A stretch of 64,000 nucleotides of DNA from Aquarana catesbeiana (lineage: Eukaryota > Chordata > Amphibia > Anura > Ranidae). Of the stretch, positions 55,179-64,000 are shown piece by piece; positions within the stretch are counted from its first letter, which is position 1; each line of letters starts with the position of its first letter. Location of the stretch: assembly GCF_042186555.1 (NCBI RefSeq), contig NC_133332.1:211019102-211083101 (forward strand). Reading direction: 5' to 3'. Under the pieces are notes generated by a model. That model was not told where the DNA came from and did not search any database. It was given only the letters and a program-made list of their open reading frames with translations. The translations under genes and the position numbers were made by a program.

Positions 55179-57729
55179 GGCTAGAAAACGGTCAGCTGCT
55201 CAGAACGAAGTAACAGAACGCACTGAAGAACAGCAAGGCCTGTGAAGAGCGACCTGAAAACCAGTAACGAACGAACAAGAATACAGTGACTAAAGTCACG
55301 CGGAACTTGCTTGCACGCAATGAAGAGCAGATACAAACCCACAAGCACAAACTGAACGGCAGAAAACGATCTGAAAGCCACGAGTCTGAAAAAGCGCGAA
55401 TCGTCTCTCACCAAACTTTTACTAACACGAGATTAGCAAAAGGAGCCCAAAGGGTGCCGCGCTTGGTTCTGAACCGGCCTTTTCTAGTCTCGTCGTACGT
55501 GGTGTACGTGACCGCGTGGTTGTCGATGGGAAATTCCGACAACTTTGTGCGACCGTGTGTAGGCAAAACAAGTTTGAGCCAACATCCGTCGGAAAAAATC
55601 CGAGGATTTTGTTGTCGGAATGTCCGAACAAAGTCCGACCGTGTGTACGGGGCACTAGTCTCTGAAGCACATGACAGACATCTGTGTGGTGGCTGTCCAG
55701 GGACTTGGAAAATATGAGGATATCTTCGAGATAAACCGCCACACATAACTACAATAAATCTCGGAGGACATCATTAATGAACTCCTGAAAAACTGCCAGA
55801 GCGCTACAAAGGCCAAAAGGCATTACGAGATACTTATAATGACCTGATCTGGTATTAAACACAGTTTTCCACTTGTTGCCTCCTTAATCCTGACAAGATT
55901 GTATGCCCCTCTCAAATCAAGCTTCGTGAAAACCGTTGCTCCCTTGAGGCGGTCAAATAACTCTGTAATCAACGTAATGGGATAGGCATTCTTAATGGTG
56001 AAACGATTGAGACCCCTATAATCGATACAAGGTCTCAGTTCACCACTCTTCTTCTTCACAAAAAAGAAACCAGCACCAGCAGGAGACGAGGATTTGCGGA
56101 TGAAACCTCGAGAAAGTGCGTCTGCAACATACTCCTCCATGGCCTTATCCTCCAAGACTGACAAAGGGTAAACCCAGCCACGAGGGGGTATGGCACCAGG
56201 TTGAAGGTCAATTGTGCAATCATACGACCGGTGTGGAGGCAAAGCACCGGCTTGACCTTTGTCAAAGACATTGCTAAAATCGTGGTACTCCTCCCGCAGG
56301 GAGGAGAGTGTAGAGGTGCACAGGACCTTGGCTACCTTCTGGAAGCATCTCTCACTGCACTGTGGCGACCAGGACAGAACCTCAGCACGGAGCCAATCAA
56401 AAGAAGGGTTGTGCCTCTGTAACCAAGGATAACCAATAACCAGCGGAAACTTAGGTGAGGAAATAACTTGGATTTGGATTATCTCATGGTGAAGGGCCCC
56501 TACGGCCGTGGACAACGGAACAGTCTCATGAGTGACATGGGCAGACTGTAGAGGTCTCCCGTCAAGAGCCTCAATGGCAAGTGGAGTGTCACGCAGCTGC
56601 AGCGGAATCAAGTGCTTCGATACAAAGGCAGCATCAATGAACAGGCCTGCAGCCCCAGAGTCGATTAGGGCCTGTATCTTGACAGATGACTCAGCCCAAG
56701 ACAGGGTAACCGAAACAAGGGGCTTATCTTTCTGGGAAACTGGACAGGACCTCAATGTTCGGGCGTTCCCTGGACGGGTAGGACAAGACTTCAAAAAGTG
56801 ACCAGCCTGGCCACAATAAAGGCACAATCTCTCCCTCCTCCTAAGGGCTCTCTCATCCGCAGAGAGAGGTGTGAAGCCCAAGTGCATGTGTTCATCTTCA
56901 CAGACTGACTCGGTACCAGGAGGCATGGGAGGTGAGGGAGGCAATGGTGGGACTGCAAAGCTCGGAGACAAATGTACAGGAGGCTTGCGCCAGCGCTCCT
57001 TAAAAGAGAGTCTTTCTCTGAGCCTGGAGTCAATGAGGATGGCAAATGTGATCAACCTCTCCAGCTCAGTGGGTATATCTCGGGCTGCTATCTCATCCTT
57101 GACGTTATCTGAGAGACCATGAGACAAGGCAGCCACGAGGGCCTCATTGTTCCAAGCAAACTCTGCTGCCAGAGTACGGATTTCAATGGCATAACCGGCA
57201 ACAGTTCTTGTACTCTGATGGACATGAGACTCTTGGCAGCAGAAGCGGAGCTTGCAGGAACATCAAATACCCTTTTGAAGGAAGCCACAAATTCTGGGTA
57301 ACGCAGGACCACAAGTTTTTGCATCTCCCATAGAGGGTTTGCCCAGGCCATGGCTCTCTCAGAAAGCAAAGATATCACGAAACCTACTTTGCTTCTGTCA
57401 GTGGGAAATGCCTGGGGCAGCATCTCAAAATATATCTTAACCTGGTTGAGAAACCCTCTGCATTGAACTGGATTGCCCTCAAATCGCTGGGGAAGCGGAG
57501 CGGACATGCCTCTTATAGAGGTAATACTTGAGGCAGGTACCTGCACAGAGACTGGAGCAGCAGCAGGGATGGCCTGCAACACAGGTTGTACCGGAGCAGC
57601 CATAGTGGAAGATTCCAGGTGAGCCGAGCGACTCAGGAGCATTTGTAACGCCAAGGCAAACTGATCCATATATCAATATTACCAACAAGTGGACTGACTG
57701 CATCTTCTGAATTCATGGCCTTCGCCTAC

Positions 57730-58144
57730 TGTCAGAAACCATAATCAGACCGAGACAGAAGTACAGTTAATCACACTTGTTTAATAATAATAAAAAGGTA
57801 AACAGAGTAGCGTAGTCGATACATAGCCAGAGTTCAGTAACCAGATCGGGTAGTCAGCCAATGCCAATGTCAGAGAGCCAGAGATCAACGTAGTAGTACA
57901 GCAAGCAGGATCGGGAGCCAGAAGGGATGTCAGCCGAGCAAGTCTTCAACAGGAACGCAGGAGAAAGTCTCTGAGATGTGACCAAAGGCAAAGGCAGATA
58001 TGAAGTGAGCTGGACAGCTTTAAGTAGCCAGGACTGACGAGCAGATCATCAACAGCTGAGTCACTGTGGAGAGAAAGGAGCTGGCAATTAGCCGACAGCT
58101 GAGCGGCCAGCTCAGAGAAGGAAGGGCTGAGCCCAGTCCTGACA
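57730..58144 (-). repeat. Gypsy 5' LTR (415 bp)
   Basis: In element orientation the upstream LTR. A gag-like ATG (MNSEDAVSPLVGNID) follows about 15 bp inside it. The primer-binding site is not recognisable. Confidence 0.85.
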
Positions 58145-58149
58145 GTACC

Positions 58150-60296
58150 CACTAGTTTAAAGGGGCTTTCCACATTCCGTAAAGCCCCCTGTCTGCAGCC
58201 CCCCACAACCCCAGACTAGGGTTGTGTGGAAGAGGCCCTTGTCCCCTTGAATATGGTAACAAGGTGGTTGACTTTTGGGGTGCCCAAGCCCCTCCTGCCC
58301 CAAGGCATCCACCCCCTTTTCATGGGCTGGCTGGCTGTGTGTTTGGCTAGGGGTTTGTTAGTGTGTGGGAGGGGCACAATATTTTTTTAGTTTGGGGTGG
58401 TATTTTTCACGTGGGGGTTCTCATTTTAAGCCTTAACAGACCCAAATGGCCTTGTATGTATTGGGGGGGCAGGCTATTTTTTGTTTTGGGTTAAAATCTT
58501 GCAGCTGCAATGTGGATTTGTAAGTTTTCTCTAAAGCCATACATCTTTGAAGCAGCATTTTGGACACATGCTACAGATGCACTTTACAGGCAGAGAAAGC
58601 CCCCCCCCCACCCCCAAGTTACTAGCTTTTAAGCAATTTTGCATTTTTAAAGGCACTTAAAGGCACTACTCCTTGTTTCGCTTTTGGGGTTGTCCAAATT
58701 GGTGACATTGATATAGGTCCCTCAGGGTGGGACCTGGGCCCCCCTACCCATTTTAAGGCCAATAACTAGAATATAAGCCAGCCAAGTGAGGACTCGCAAA
58801 ATGAACAAGTCAGTTCCCATAGACTGCAATGGTATTTGTTGTATAATTTTTGCCCATGTTAGGCTCTTTGTTTGCCCCCCTGGACCAGGGGGTGTTTATC
58901 CCATCTGTAATTTTGTGGCATGCTGGATGATGTGCTTAATTTTGGACAGGGGGTGGCTTATTTTGTGCTAGCTGCATTTGGTTTGTTCTGGGCATGCTCA
59001 GGGCTTTGGTTTTTTTTTTGGTGCTTTTTGTGTGTGAACAGCACTTGGATTTTTCTGGGCATGCTCAGAGAGTGTGTTTTTTGGGTTAGTAATTTAAGGA
59101 CATCCTTAACAGGTGTACCCACTTTGAAGATCTCTCTACATTGGTTGGACTTGCATTTTGTGTGTTTCATGGACTGTGCATGTGTTTTCAATTGCCTCAT
59201 TAGCACACAAACTAAAAACAAAATGTAAAGCTTGCAGATAGCATTCTTTACCTTGGTGTGTGTGTGTGTGTGTGTCATCAAATTTTTATTTTCATTGCAT
59301 GTCCCCCTCAGATCTCCAGCAACTGCACTTGTAGTGCAAAGTGGATTTGCCTTTAGTAAATAAACATCAAAGTCCAATATATCTAATAATTTGTGGTGTA
59401 CACAGCAAAATGCTAGAGTACAATTTACCTAATGGGGAAACTATTTAGATTGACCTGTTTGTCCCCAAGGAAAGACATTGGTAGGGTTTTACTCTCACTT
59501 CCTGTTTGGCTATGTGACAGGAAGTGAATAAATTTGAAGGAGAAACTGACAAAATGTGGGATGTGTCTTCTTCTAACTTCTAATCCCTCTGCACTCTATC
59601 CCCAAGCAAAAATAAGAAAGGATTTCATTTAGTTTAACTTTGCAAAGACACATTCCTAAGTTCAACTGTGATGCATGTCAATGGCCCATTTAGACCTTAT
59701 TTAATGGAAAACACCAGTTGCCTTTCACTATAAACATTTGTTAGTCCAGTCCTGGAAATCTGCATATGCTTTACTATTAATTTCCATAATAATTGGGTTC
59801 CTGCAGCTAGATGCACCAAATGCATGTAGATGCGGGACCGCTGTGTATGTGAGATGCGCAACTGCTGTATGCGCGGATGTATGTACGCGTGACGCATATC
59901 TGGTTTCCGGAAGCGGTGGCCAGCACACAGGAATGACATCACACCCCTCCAGGATGTTGCTTGTACTGCTGCTAATTTCTTCCCACCACCATGCCCCGCT
60001 CACTGTTCTCTGAGGAAGAGATAATCCTTATTTGCAAATTAAGATAATTTGAATTTATTTTTACGTGGGGTGGTGTTTGTGTGGGTCATGTGTGTATGTC
60101 TAAATGATTTGGCCTCAAAACACACACCTACTTCCTGTGTACAGATTCACTTCTGGGCTAATGTATATTGCTTCCTGCTTCAGTGTGTGTGTATATATAG
60201 ATATATCTATAGATGTAGGTTCTTGTGTCCACCAGCAGAGAGAACTTGGGTAGATCCCACACTCCCAATTCTGGAGACATAAAAATGGTCTAGCAC
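58150..60296. other. Right-hand part of the GGGGTGATTTAC element, no gene
   Basis: Starts with TTTAAAGGGGCTTTCCAC and a block related to the foldback at 37.2-37.9 kb. It has a GT microsatellite at 59253-59273 and repeated GCACTTGTAGTGCAAA-like pieces, also seen near 52790. No convincing coding sequence. Confidence 0.4.
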
Positions 60297-60446
60297 AGGG
60301 GTCTTCAAATTACGGCCCTCCAGTTCAGAAATTACAATTCCCATCATGCCTAGTCATGTCTGTGAATGTCAGCGTTTTACAATGCCTCATGGGATGTGTA
60401 GTTCCGCAACAGCTGAAGAGCCGTAGTTTGAAGATTCCTGATCACT
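60297..60446. repeat. Imperfect inverted repeat, MITE-like
   Basis: CAGGGGTCTTCAAATTACGG at the left and CCGTAGTTTGAAGATTCCTG at the right pair with mismatches. Inner arms AATTCCCATCATGCC and CATGGGATGTGTAGTT also pair. Confidence 0.65.
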
Positions 60447-61119
60447 CTAGCATGTCTTGAAAAAAAGGTGGGTTCTCATATGCCTTGTATAATGCCCAAG
60501 AAATATCAATAGGAAAATATAAGTGGGTCATGGAATTAATTCAAATCATAGGAAATCAAACAGGCTCTTGCACTAAATCTAATTTATTTAAGATCTAACT
60601 GATTGTAGTGTATGGTCACCTTTAAAGATCAAGATCTGTAAATATTAATTTATTGGGTTTAGAAACACTTCTCTGTTCTTTGTAATGTATTGAAAGATTT
60701 GGGTAAAAAAAGAAAAAAAAACACATTTCAAAGATATATTAGAAGTGATAGGAATAAGATTAGCATCAAAAGGGTTAATTAACTGAGAACACCTACTAAT
60801 TGCCTAACAAGACACATCCAATGAGATGAAATTAACCAATTGTATTGGGCATGCACTATTATCAAAGAGAAAACTGCAGATACCCTAGTGACAGTTGCAG
60901 TTTACATATGCGGGTATTTATTATCGCTATTTGCACTTCAATGTGCGCCAGTTTGCACGTTCAATTAATGACTTTTCCGGCGCACCAATTAATGTATGAA
61001 CTGGTGTAGTGCCTTCTTCTTAGTAAATCAGCCCCAGAATATCAACCAAAAAAACACATAAAACAAATGCTATAAATTAAGTTGCAGTTCGGTGTGAAAA
61101 AAATAAGTATTTGATCCCC

Positions 61120-61262
61120 AAGCAAAACATGACTTAGTACTTGGTGGAGATACCCTTGTTGGCAAGAACAGAGGTAAGACATTTCTTGTAGTTGGTGAAT
61201 AGGTTTGCACTCATCTCAGGAGGGATTTTGGCCCACTCTTCTTTACAGATCTTCTCTAAACT
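61120..61262 (-). pseudogene. Tc1-like transposase C-terminus
   Basis: Reads KICKEEWAKIPPEM, ANLFTNYKKCLTSVLANKG and STKY then a stop on the minus strand, the standard C-terminal end of a Tc1 transposase. The coding sequence is cut at 61267 by the second Harbinger element. Confidence 0.75.
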
Positions 61263-62482
61263 CTTATGCCCCGTACACACAGTCGGATTTTCCGATGGAA
61301 AATGTCCGATCGGAGCGTGTTGTCGGACATTCCGACCGTTTGTGGGCTCCATCGGACATTTTCCATCGGATTTTCCGACACACAAAGTTTGAGAGCAGGA
61401 TATAAAATTTTCCGACAACAAAATCCGATCGCGTCAATTCCGACCATGAGTGGCCTGTTCCGACGCACAAAGTGCCATGCATGCTTAGAAGAAATTCCGA
61501 CACGGAACAGCTCGGTCTGGTAAAATTAGCGTTCGCAATGGATACAGCACTTTCGTCACGCTGCAATGTTAAAAATGGTTTAATACAGCGCACTCTCTTC
61601 TTCTTTATAATGTGACAAGGATTAAGTATTTTTGCTGCTCATATTCACACACACTTCTCACAAACTTATTTCTTTACTATTTATCGGGATTCCCTCAATA
61701 TATTTTGATTTGTCACATCTGACATCATTATTTTGGTGTTGTTTTTTGTTTTTTTGTTTTTAAGGCCGATTATTTTTTTTTTGGTTTGTATTTTTTTCAA
61801 GGCTTATTTTTTGTTTTTGTGATTTTTATTTGCACTCCTGAAAATTTTTGTGTGTGTTTTTTGTGTCAAGTTACCACAACACCATTGATATGTTGTTCTA
61901 TTTAATCTGTAGGAGATTGTTTGGAGTTGTTGTTCCTTGTTAATTTCACATTTTATGTTAGAAATGTACCTGAATCGTCACCAACAAACTGTCCCTTTTT
62001 GGATGAAAACACACACAGGAGAGTATAATTTCACAAAAAAAAACTTTTATTAAGGGCTCACAACTAAACAAAGAGGGAGGCAACGCTGGAGAAACTGCAG
62101 AAATTGGCGAAGCCTTGGACCCCCAGGGCAGACATCAATTATTTTCATGCAAAATTGGTGGCCTGAGGAGTCCTTATCTAAGGGAATGCAGTCTGGTCCA
62201 GAAGTCCCAGAGATCCATAAAGCAGCAGATGACATCTGTGTCCCCAGGCTGTGGTCATACGAGAGACTGCAGCTTTTGTCAGACCAGACTGAACCCAGGG
62301 TCATCACTCTCTGGTCTTCCTTCCACGCTTCCTTCCACGCGGTGGCTCTGGTGGTGAAGTTGTGGCAGCAGGAGGAGGAGGAGGAGGAGGATGGTCCAAC
62401 TCAATCACGTCGGTTTTGGGTGTTAGTTCCCCACTCACCATGCAGCCATGCAGGCAAAGGCCTCTTCAGGAGTGGGTAAGGC

Positions 62483-63431
62483 TCAAAGGGACGCAGAAGC
62501 CTCCTGAACGAGCCTGAGCGCTGAATCCTGCATGGGAGTCGCCTTCCTCGCTCTTTTATATGGAAGGCGGAGGGGAGGAACCTGCGATTCGGTCAGGCTT
62601 CGACTTGTCCCAGGCTTCTCTTGGCTGACACTTAGCCCCGCCTCCTCCTGGCTGCCACTAATCCCAGCCTCCTCCTGACTGCCACATTCCACAACCTCCT
62701 CCTGGCTGAGGTCTTCCTGTGTATGAAAAAGGGGCATAGTTTTAGTTTGTTATTCATCAATCACACACAATTTTCACCTCCTGACTGTTGCAAATTGAAT
62801 GTTATCAAATATAACAGACTATCCTTCTGAGCCCAGGATTTTTCATTCTTGTCCCAATTATTTTTGCCTACTACTGTCTATTGATATGTAAAACACTTTT
62901 TTCAATCAGCAATTAGTGATCAATAATGACATCTAGGAAACATCATTTCTTTATTGTCCAGAAATCTGTAGAACAATGCTATACCTGACTCCAGCTGGGC
63001 TCCTCCACTTCTTCCTGGCTGGAAGGCCCAGGTTGGACATCGGAAGCCTCAGCTGGGGTGGAAGGAAGAGTGGAAGGAAGAGTGGAGAGGGATTCCCTGA
63101 CTTCAGTGTGGTCTGACAGAAATCGCAGTCTCTCATAGTACCACAGCCTGGGGACATAAACATCATCTGCTGCAGCTAAGGATCTCTGGGAATCTGTGAC
63201 CTTCTTGCGCTCCCTAAGATAAGTGCTCCTCAGGCCACCAATTTTGTTTTTTAAATAGGGGATGGTTGCTGTGGGGACCACCGACTTCACCAACTCCAGC
63301 AGTTTCTCCAGCGCTGCCTGCCTCTTTTGTTTATTATTGTAATGAGGATGTCTCACCTGCCACAGACAGGGCAGCTCCCTGTATTTGTCTATGAACAGGG
63401 GGAGGAAATTGTGGTCATTGAAGCCATCCAT
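62483..63431 (-). CDS. Harbinger-2 MADF-domain protein, two coding exons
   Basis: Exon 1 coding 62985-63431 (149 codons) starts MDGFNDHNFLPLFIDKYREL and has IPYLKNKIGGLRSTYLRERK and LWYYERLRFLSD, a MADF domain. Donor GTATAG follows EEPSWSQ. Exon 2 (62483-62716) after ATACACAG starts EDLSQEEVVECGSQEEAG and contains about three repeats of SQEEAG-type sequence, then a basic region, about 226 aa in all. A 5' UTR intron with the same sites as in element 1 is visible (donor near 63544, acceptor before 63431). Both exons are open, so this copy looks able to encode a full protein. Confidence 0.78.
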
Positions 63432-63721
63432 TTTCTCTGCAAGACACAACACAAGACAAACTCTAATGTCAGGCAAACCTCTCCTAATCTTGTTACAATA
63501 TAGGCCTCAATCTAGAAGCAGTATAGGCCCAAGTTTAGATCTTACCTCCGTTCTCACGATCAGCGCCTTTGATACTCCTTCCTCCGCTCACAGATCGTAC
63601 GTACTACGCACGCGTGTTACGCTTTATACACACTGCGCATGCGTGTAACTCCGCCCGCCCCTGACATTCTTTCTAGTCTATTCCCCGCCCCATTTCGTTC
63701 TGCGCAGTGGGGGAAGAGCAC

Positions 63722-64000
63722 ATGGCGGATACACAGCAGGTGTGTGCTAATTATAGCAACGAGGAGGAGGAGGAGGAAAGGCCGGAGCCTGAAACGTCAC
63801 GATCCAGAAGGAGATTTAAGGCCTCAAATATGTCCTTTGGGGAGATGTTGGAGATGGTGGACATCCTGAAGAAGGCCGACTATGATGGAAAGTATGGACC
63901 TTACCCCAACCCCAATGTCAGAAAGGCCAAGATAATTGCGAAAGTGGTCAGGAGTCTGCACCGGCATTTCGGGGTACGACGAAGATCAGCTCAGGAAACG
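63722..64000 (+). CDS. Harbinger-2 Myb/SANT-like protein, partial
   Basis: ATG at 63722 (MADTQQVCANYSNEEEEEE), then FKASNMSFGEMLEMVDILKK, ADYDGKYGPYPNPNVRKAKI and KVVRSLHRHFGV, the Myb/SANT-like trihelix, open to the window edge. Near 63978 the sequence reads GTACGACGAAGATCAG, lacking about five bases relative to element 1 (GTATGAAGTTCTAAAGATCAG), so a frameshift is likely at the end. Confidence 0.75.
   Translation, partial: MADTQQVCANYSNEEEEEERPEPETSRSRRRFKASNMSFGEMLEMVDILKKADYDGKYGPYPNPNVRKAKIIAKVVRSLHRHFGVRRRSAQET

Larger units (their letters stand above)
48324..55654 (-). mobile_element. PIF/Harbinger transposon, 7,331 bp, three genes
   Basis: Ends TGCCCCGTACACACGGTCGGA and its inverse, flanked by TTA (48321-48323) and CTA (55655-55657), a TTA duplication with one change. 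Excision rejoins the gypsy RT reading VLQRL-RENNLY. It carries a HARBI1-type transposase, a MADF protein and a Myb/SANT-like protein. The transposase and Myb genes are damaged and the MADF gene is open. Elements of this kind usually need the transposase plus a Myb-like partner. Confidence 0.92.
46137..57715 (-). pseudogene. Gypsy gag-pol, frameshifted and split
   Basis: In coding order: gag start near 57715; gag core MDQFALALQMLLSRSAHLES (57669); CCHC knuckle CLYCGQAGHFLKSC (near 56820); protease ALIDSGAAGLFID (56680); RT with GELRPCIDYRGLN and FTKLDLRGAYNLVRI, a frameshift near 55860, then VYLEDILIFSKS where YxDD has become LED. The gene is cut after VCHVLQRL by the Harbinger insert and resumes at 48320 with RENNLYCNLEKCEF. 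RNase H has FILEVDASETGVGALLSQ; integrase has ACSVCAQSKTPRHLP, SMDFIVELP, VSDRGS and HPQSNGAAERANQTLEQ; chromodomain has YLVHWKGYGPEE (46280). Several frame changes make it non-functional. Confidence 0.9.
45728..58144 (-). mobile_element. Ty3/gypsy chromovirus LTR retrotransposon, degraded, with Harbinger insertion
   Basis: LTRs at 45728-46125 and 57730-58144 (TGTCAG...CTGACA) with a 5-bp target duplication GTACC (45723-45727, 58145-58149). The LTRs differ by substitutions and one 17-bp indel, so it is older than the provirus. The internal region holds gag, protease, RT, RNase H, integrase and chromodomain pieces on the minus strand, all frameshifted. Without the 7.3-kb insert it is about 5.1 kb. 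Confidence 0.9.
44793..61035. mobile_element. GGGGTGATTTAC-ended DNA element, hosting the gypsy insertion
   Basis: The left end GGGGGTGATTTACAAAAG and the right end TTAGTAAATCAGCCCC are inverted. AGA stands on both sides (44790-44792, 61036-61038), and removing the element restores GAGACAGAATATCAACC of the Tc1-like element. Its own sequence is about 3.8 kb (44793-45727 and 58145-61035), with GCGCAC-rich parts near both ends. It has no recognisable gene, so the superfamily is open. Confidence 0.6.
44679..61266 (-). mobile_element. Tc1-like element (third family), split by two large insertions
   Basis: Starts at a TA with CAGTGTGGAGAATAACAATTTG-type end sequence. The body is interrupted at 44793-61035, resumes at 61036 (AATATCAACCAAAAA), and is interrupted again by the second Harbinger element at 61267. 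The rest lies beyond the window. About 340 bp of its own sequence is visible. Confidence 0.65.
61267..64000 (-). mobile_element. Second PIF/Harbinger element, truncated by the window edge
   Basis: Starts TGCCCCGTACACACAGTCGGA after TTA (61264-61266), inside the Tc1-like element. It is collinear with the first element: terminal region, T-rich part, MADF gene (minus), shared promoter, Myb gene (plus). The transposase should lie beyond 64000. The gene sequences differ enough from element 1 that the two are not a recent duplication. Confidence 0.9.

Noticed and set aside
58786..59377. Small overlapping frames near 59 kb
   Set aside because: No splice context or recognisable similarity; they overlap on opposite strands.
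1..64000. tRNA or rRNA genes
   Set aside because: I found no cloverleaf with A and B boxes and no rRNA-like sequence, although short degraded tRNA-derived SINEs could be missed by eye.

Overview
This is vertebrate nuclear DNA: no operons, split genes with GT-AG introns, and a dense mix of DNA transposons, MITEs and retroelements. The repeat mix (roughly 1-kb hairpin-rich elements beginning TTAACCACTT, MITEs beginning TTAAAGYGG, Tc1-like, PIF/Harbinger, Penelope, Ty3/gypsy) suggests an anuran, probably a ranid-type frog. That assignment is from memory of such repeats, not a search.

Host gene. Two minus-strand exons fit quiescin sulfhydryl oxidase, closest to QSOX2. Exon 1 (41164-41413) carries a signal peptide and the CGHC thioredoxin site. 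Exon 2 (3652-3752) continues the thioredoxin fold. Both splice sites are canonical and the phases match, so intron 1 is 37,411 bp and holds most of the left two thirds of the window. A 39-bp minisatellite (39740-41140) lies against the exon 1 donor, and a consensus CRE and a GC box lie just upstream of the ATG.

Centrepiece. A 7,914-bp provirus (23857-31770) lies in intron 1, antisense to the host gene. Its two 403-bp LTRs look identical, it has a 4-bp target duplication (ATAC), and gag, pol and env are all open. Gag and pol share a frame and are separated by one UAG, as in gamma- and epsilon-type readthrough. Gag has PPPY and PSAP motifs, a possible tandem SAP-like segment and one CCHC knuckle. 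Env is compact, with CWVC and CX6CC. This looks like a very recent endogenous retrovirus insertion.

Left part (1-23.8 kb): L1-type 3' ends, a Penelope RT and GIY-YIG remnant interrupted by another retroelement and followed by a hammerhead-ribozyme-like motif, a 1.59-kb Tc1 element, nested TTAA-flanked elements and many MITEs. Middle (31.8-41 kb): a Tc1-like element split by a TTAA element, a foldback element and the minisatellite.

Right part (41.9-64 kb): a deep nest. A transposon remnant contains a Tc1-like element, which contains a GGGGTGATTTAC-ended element. That element contains a Ty3/gypsy chromovirus (45728-58144), which contains a 7.3-kb Harbinger element (48324-55654). A second Harbinger copy enters the same Tc1-like element at 61267 and runs off the window. 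Both Harbinger copies carry a MADF-domain gene and a divergently transcribed Myb/SANT-like gene; the complete copy also carries a HARBI1-type transposase.
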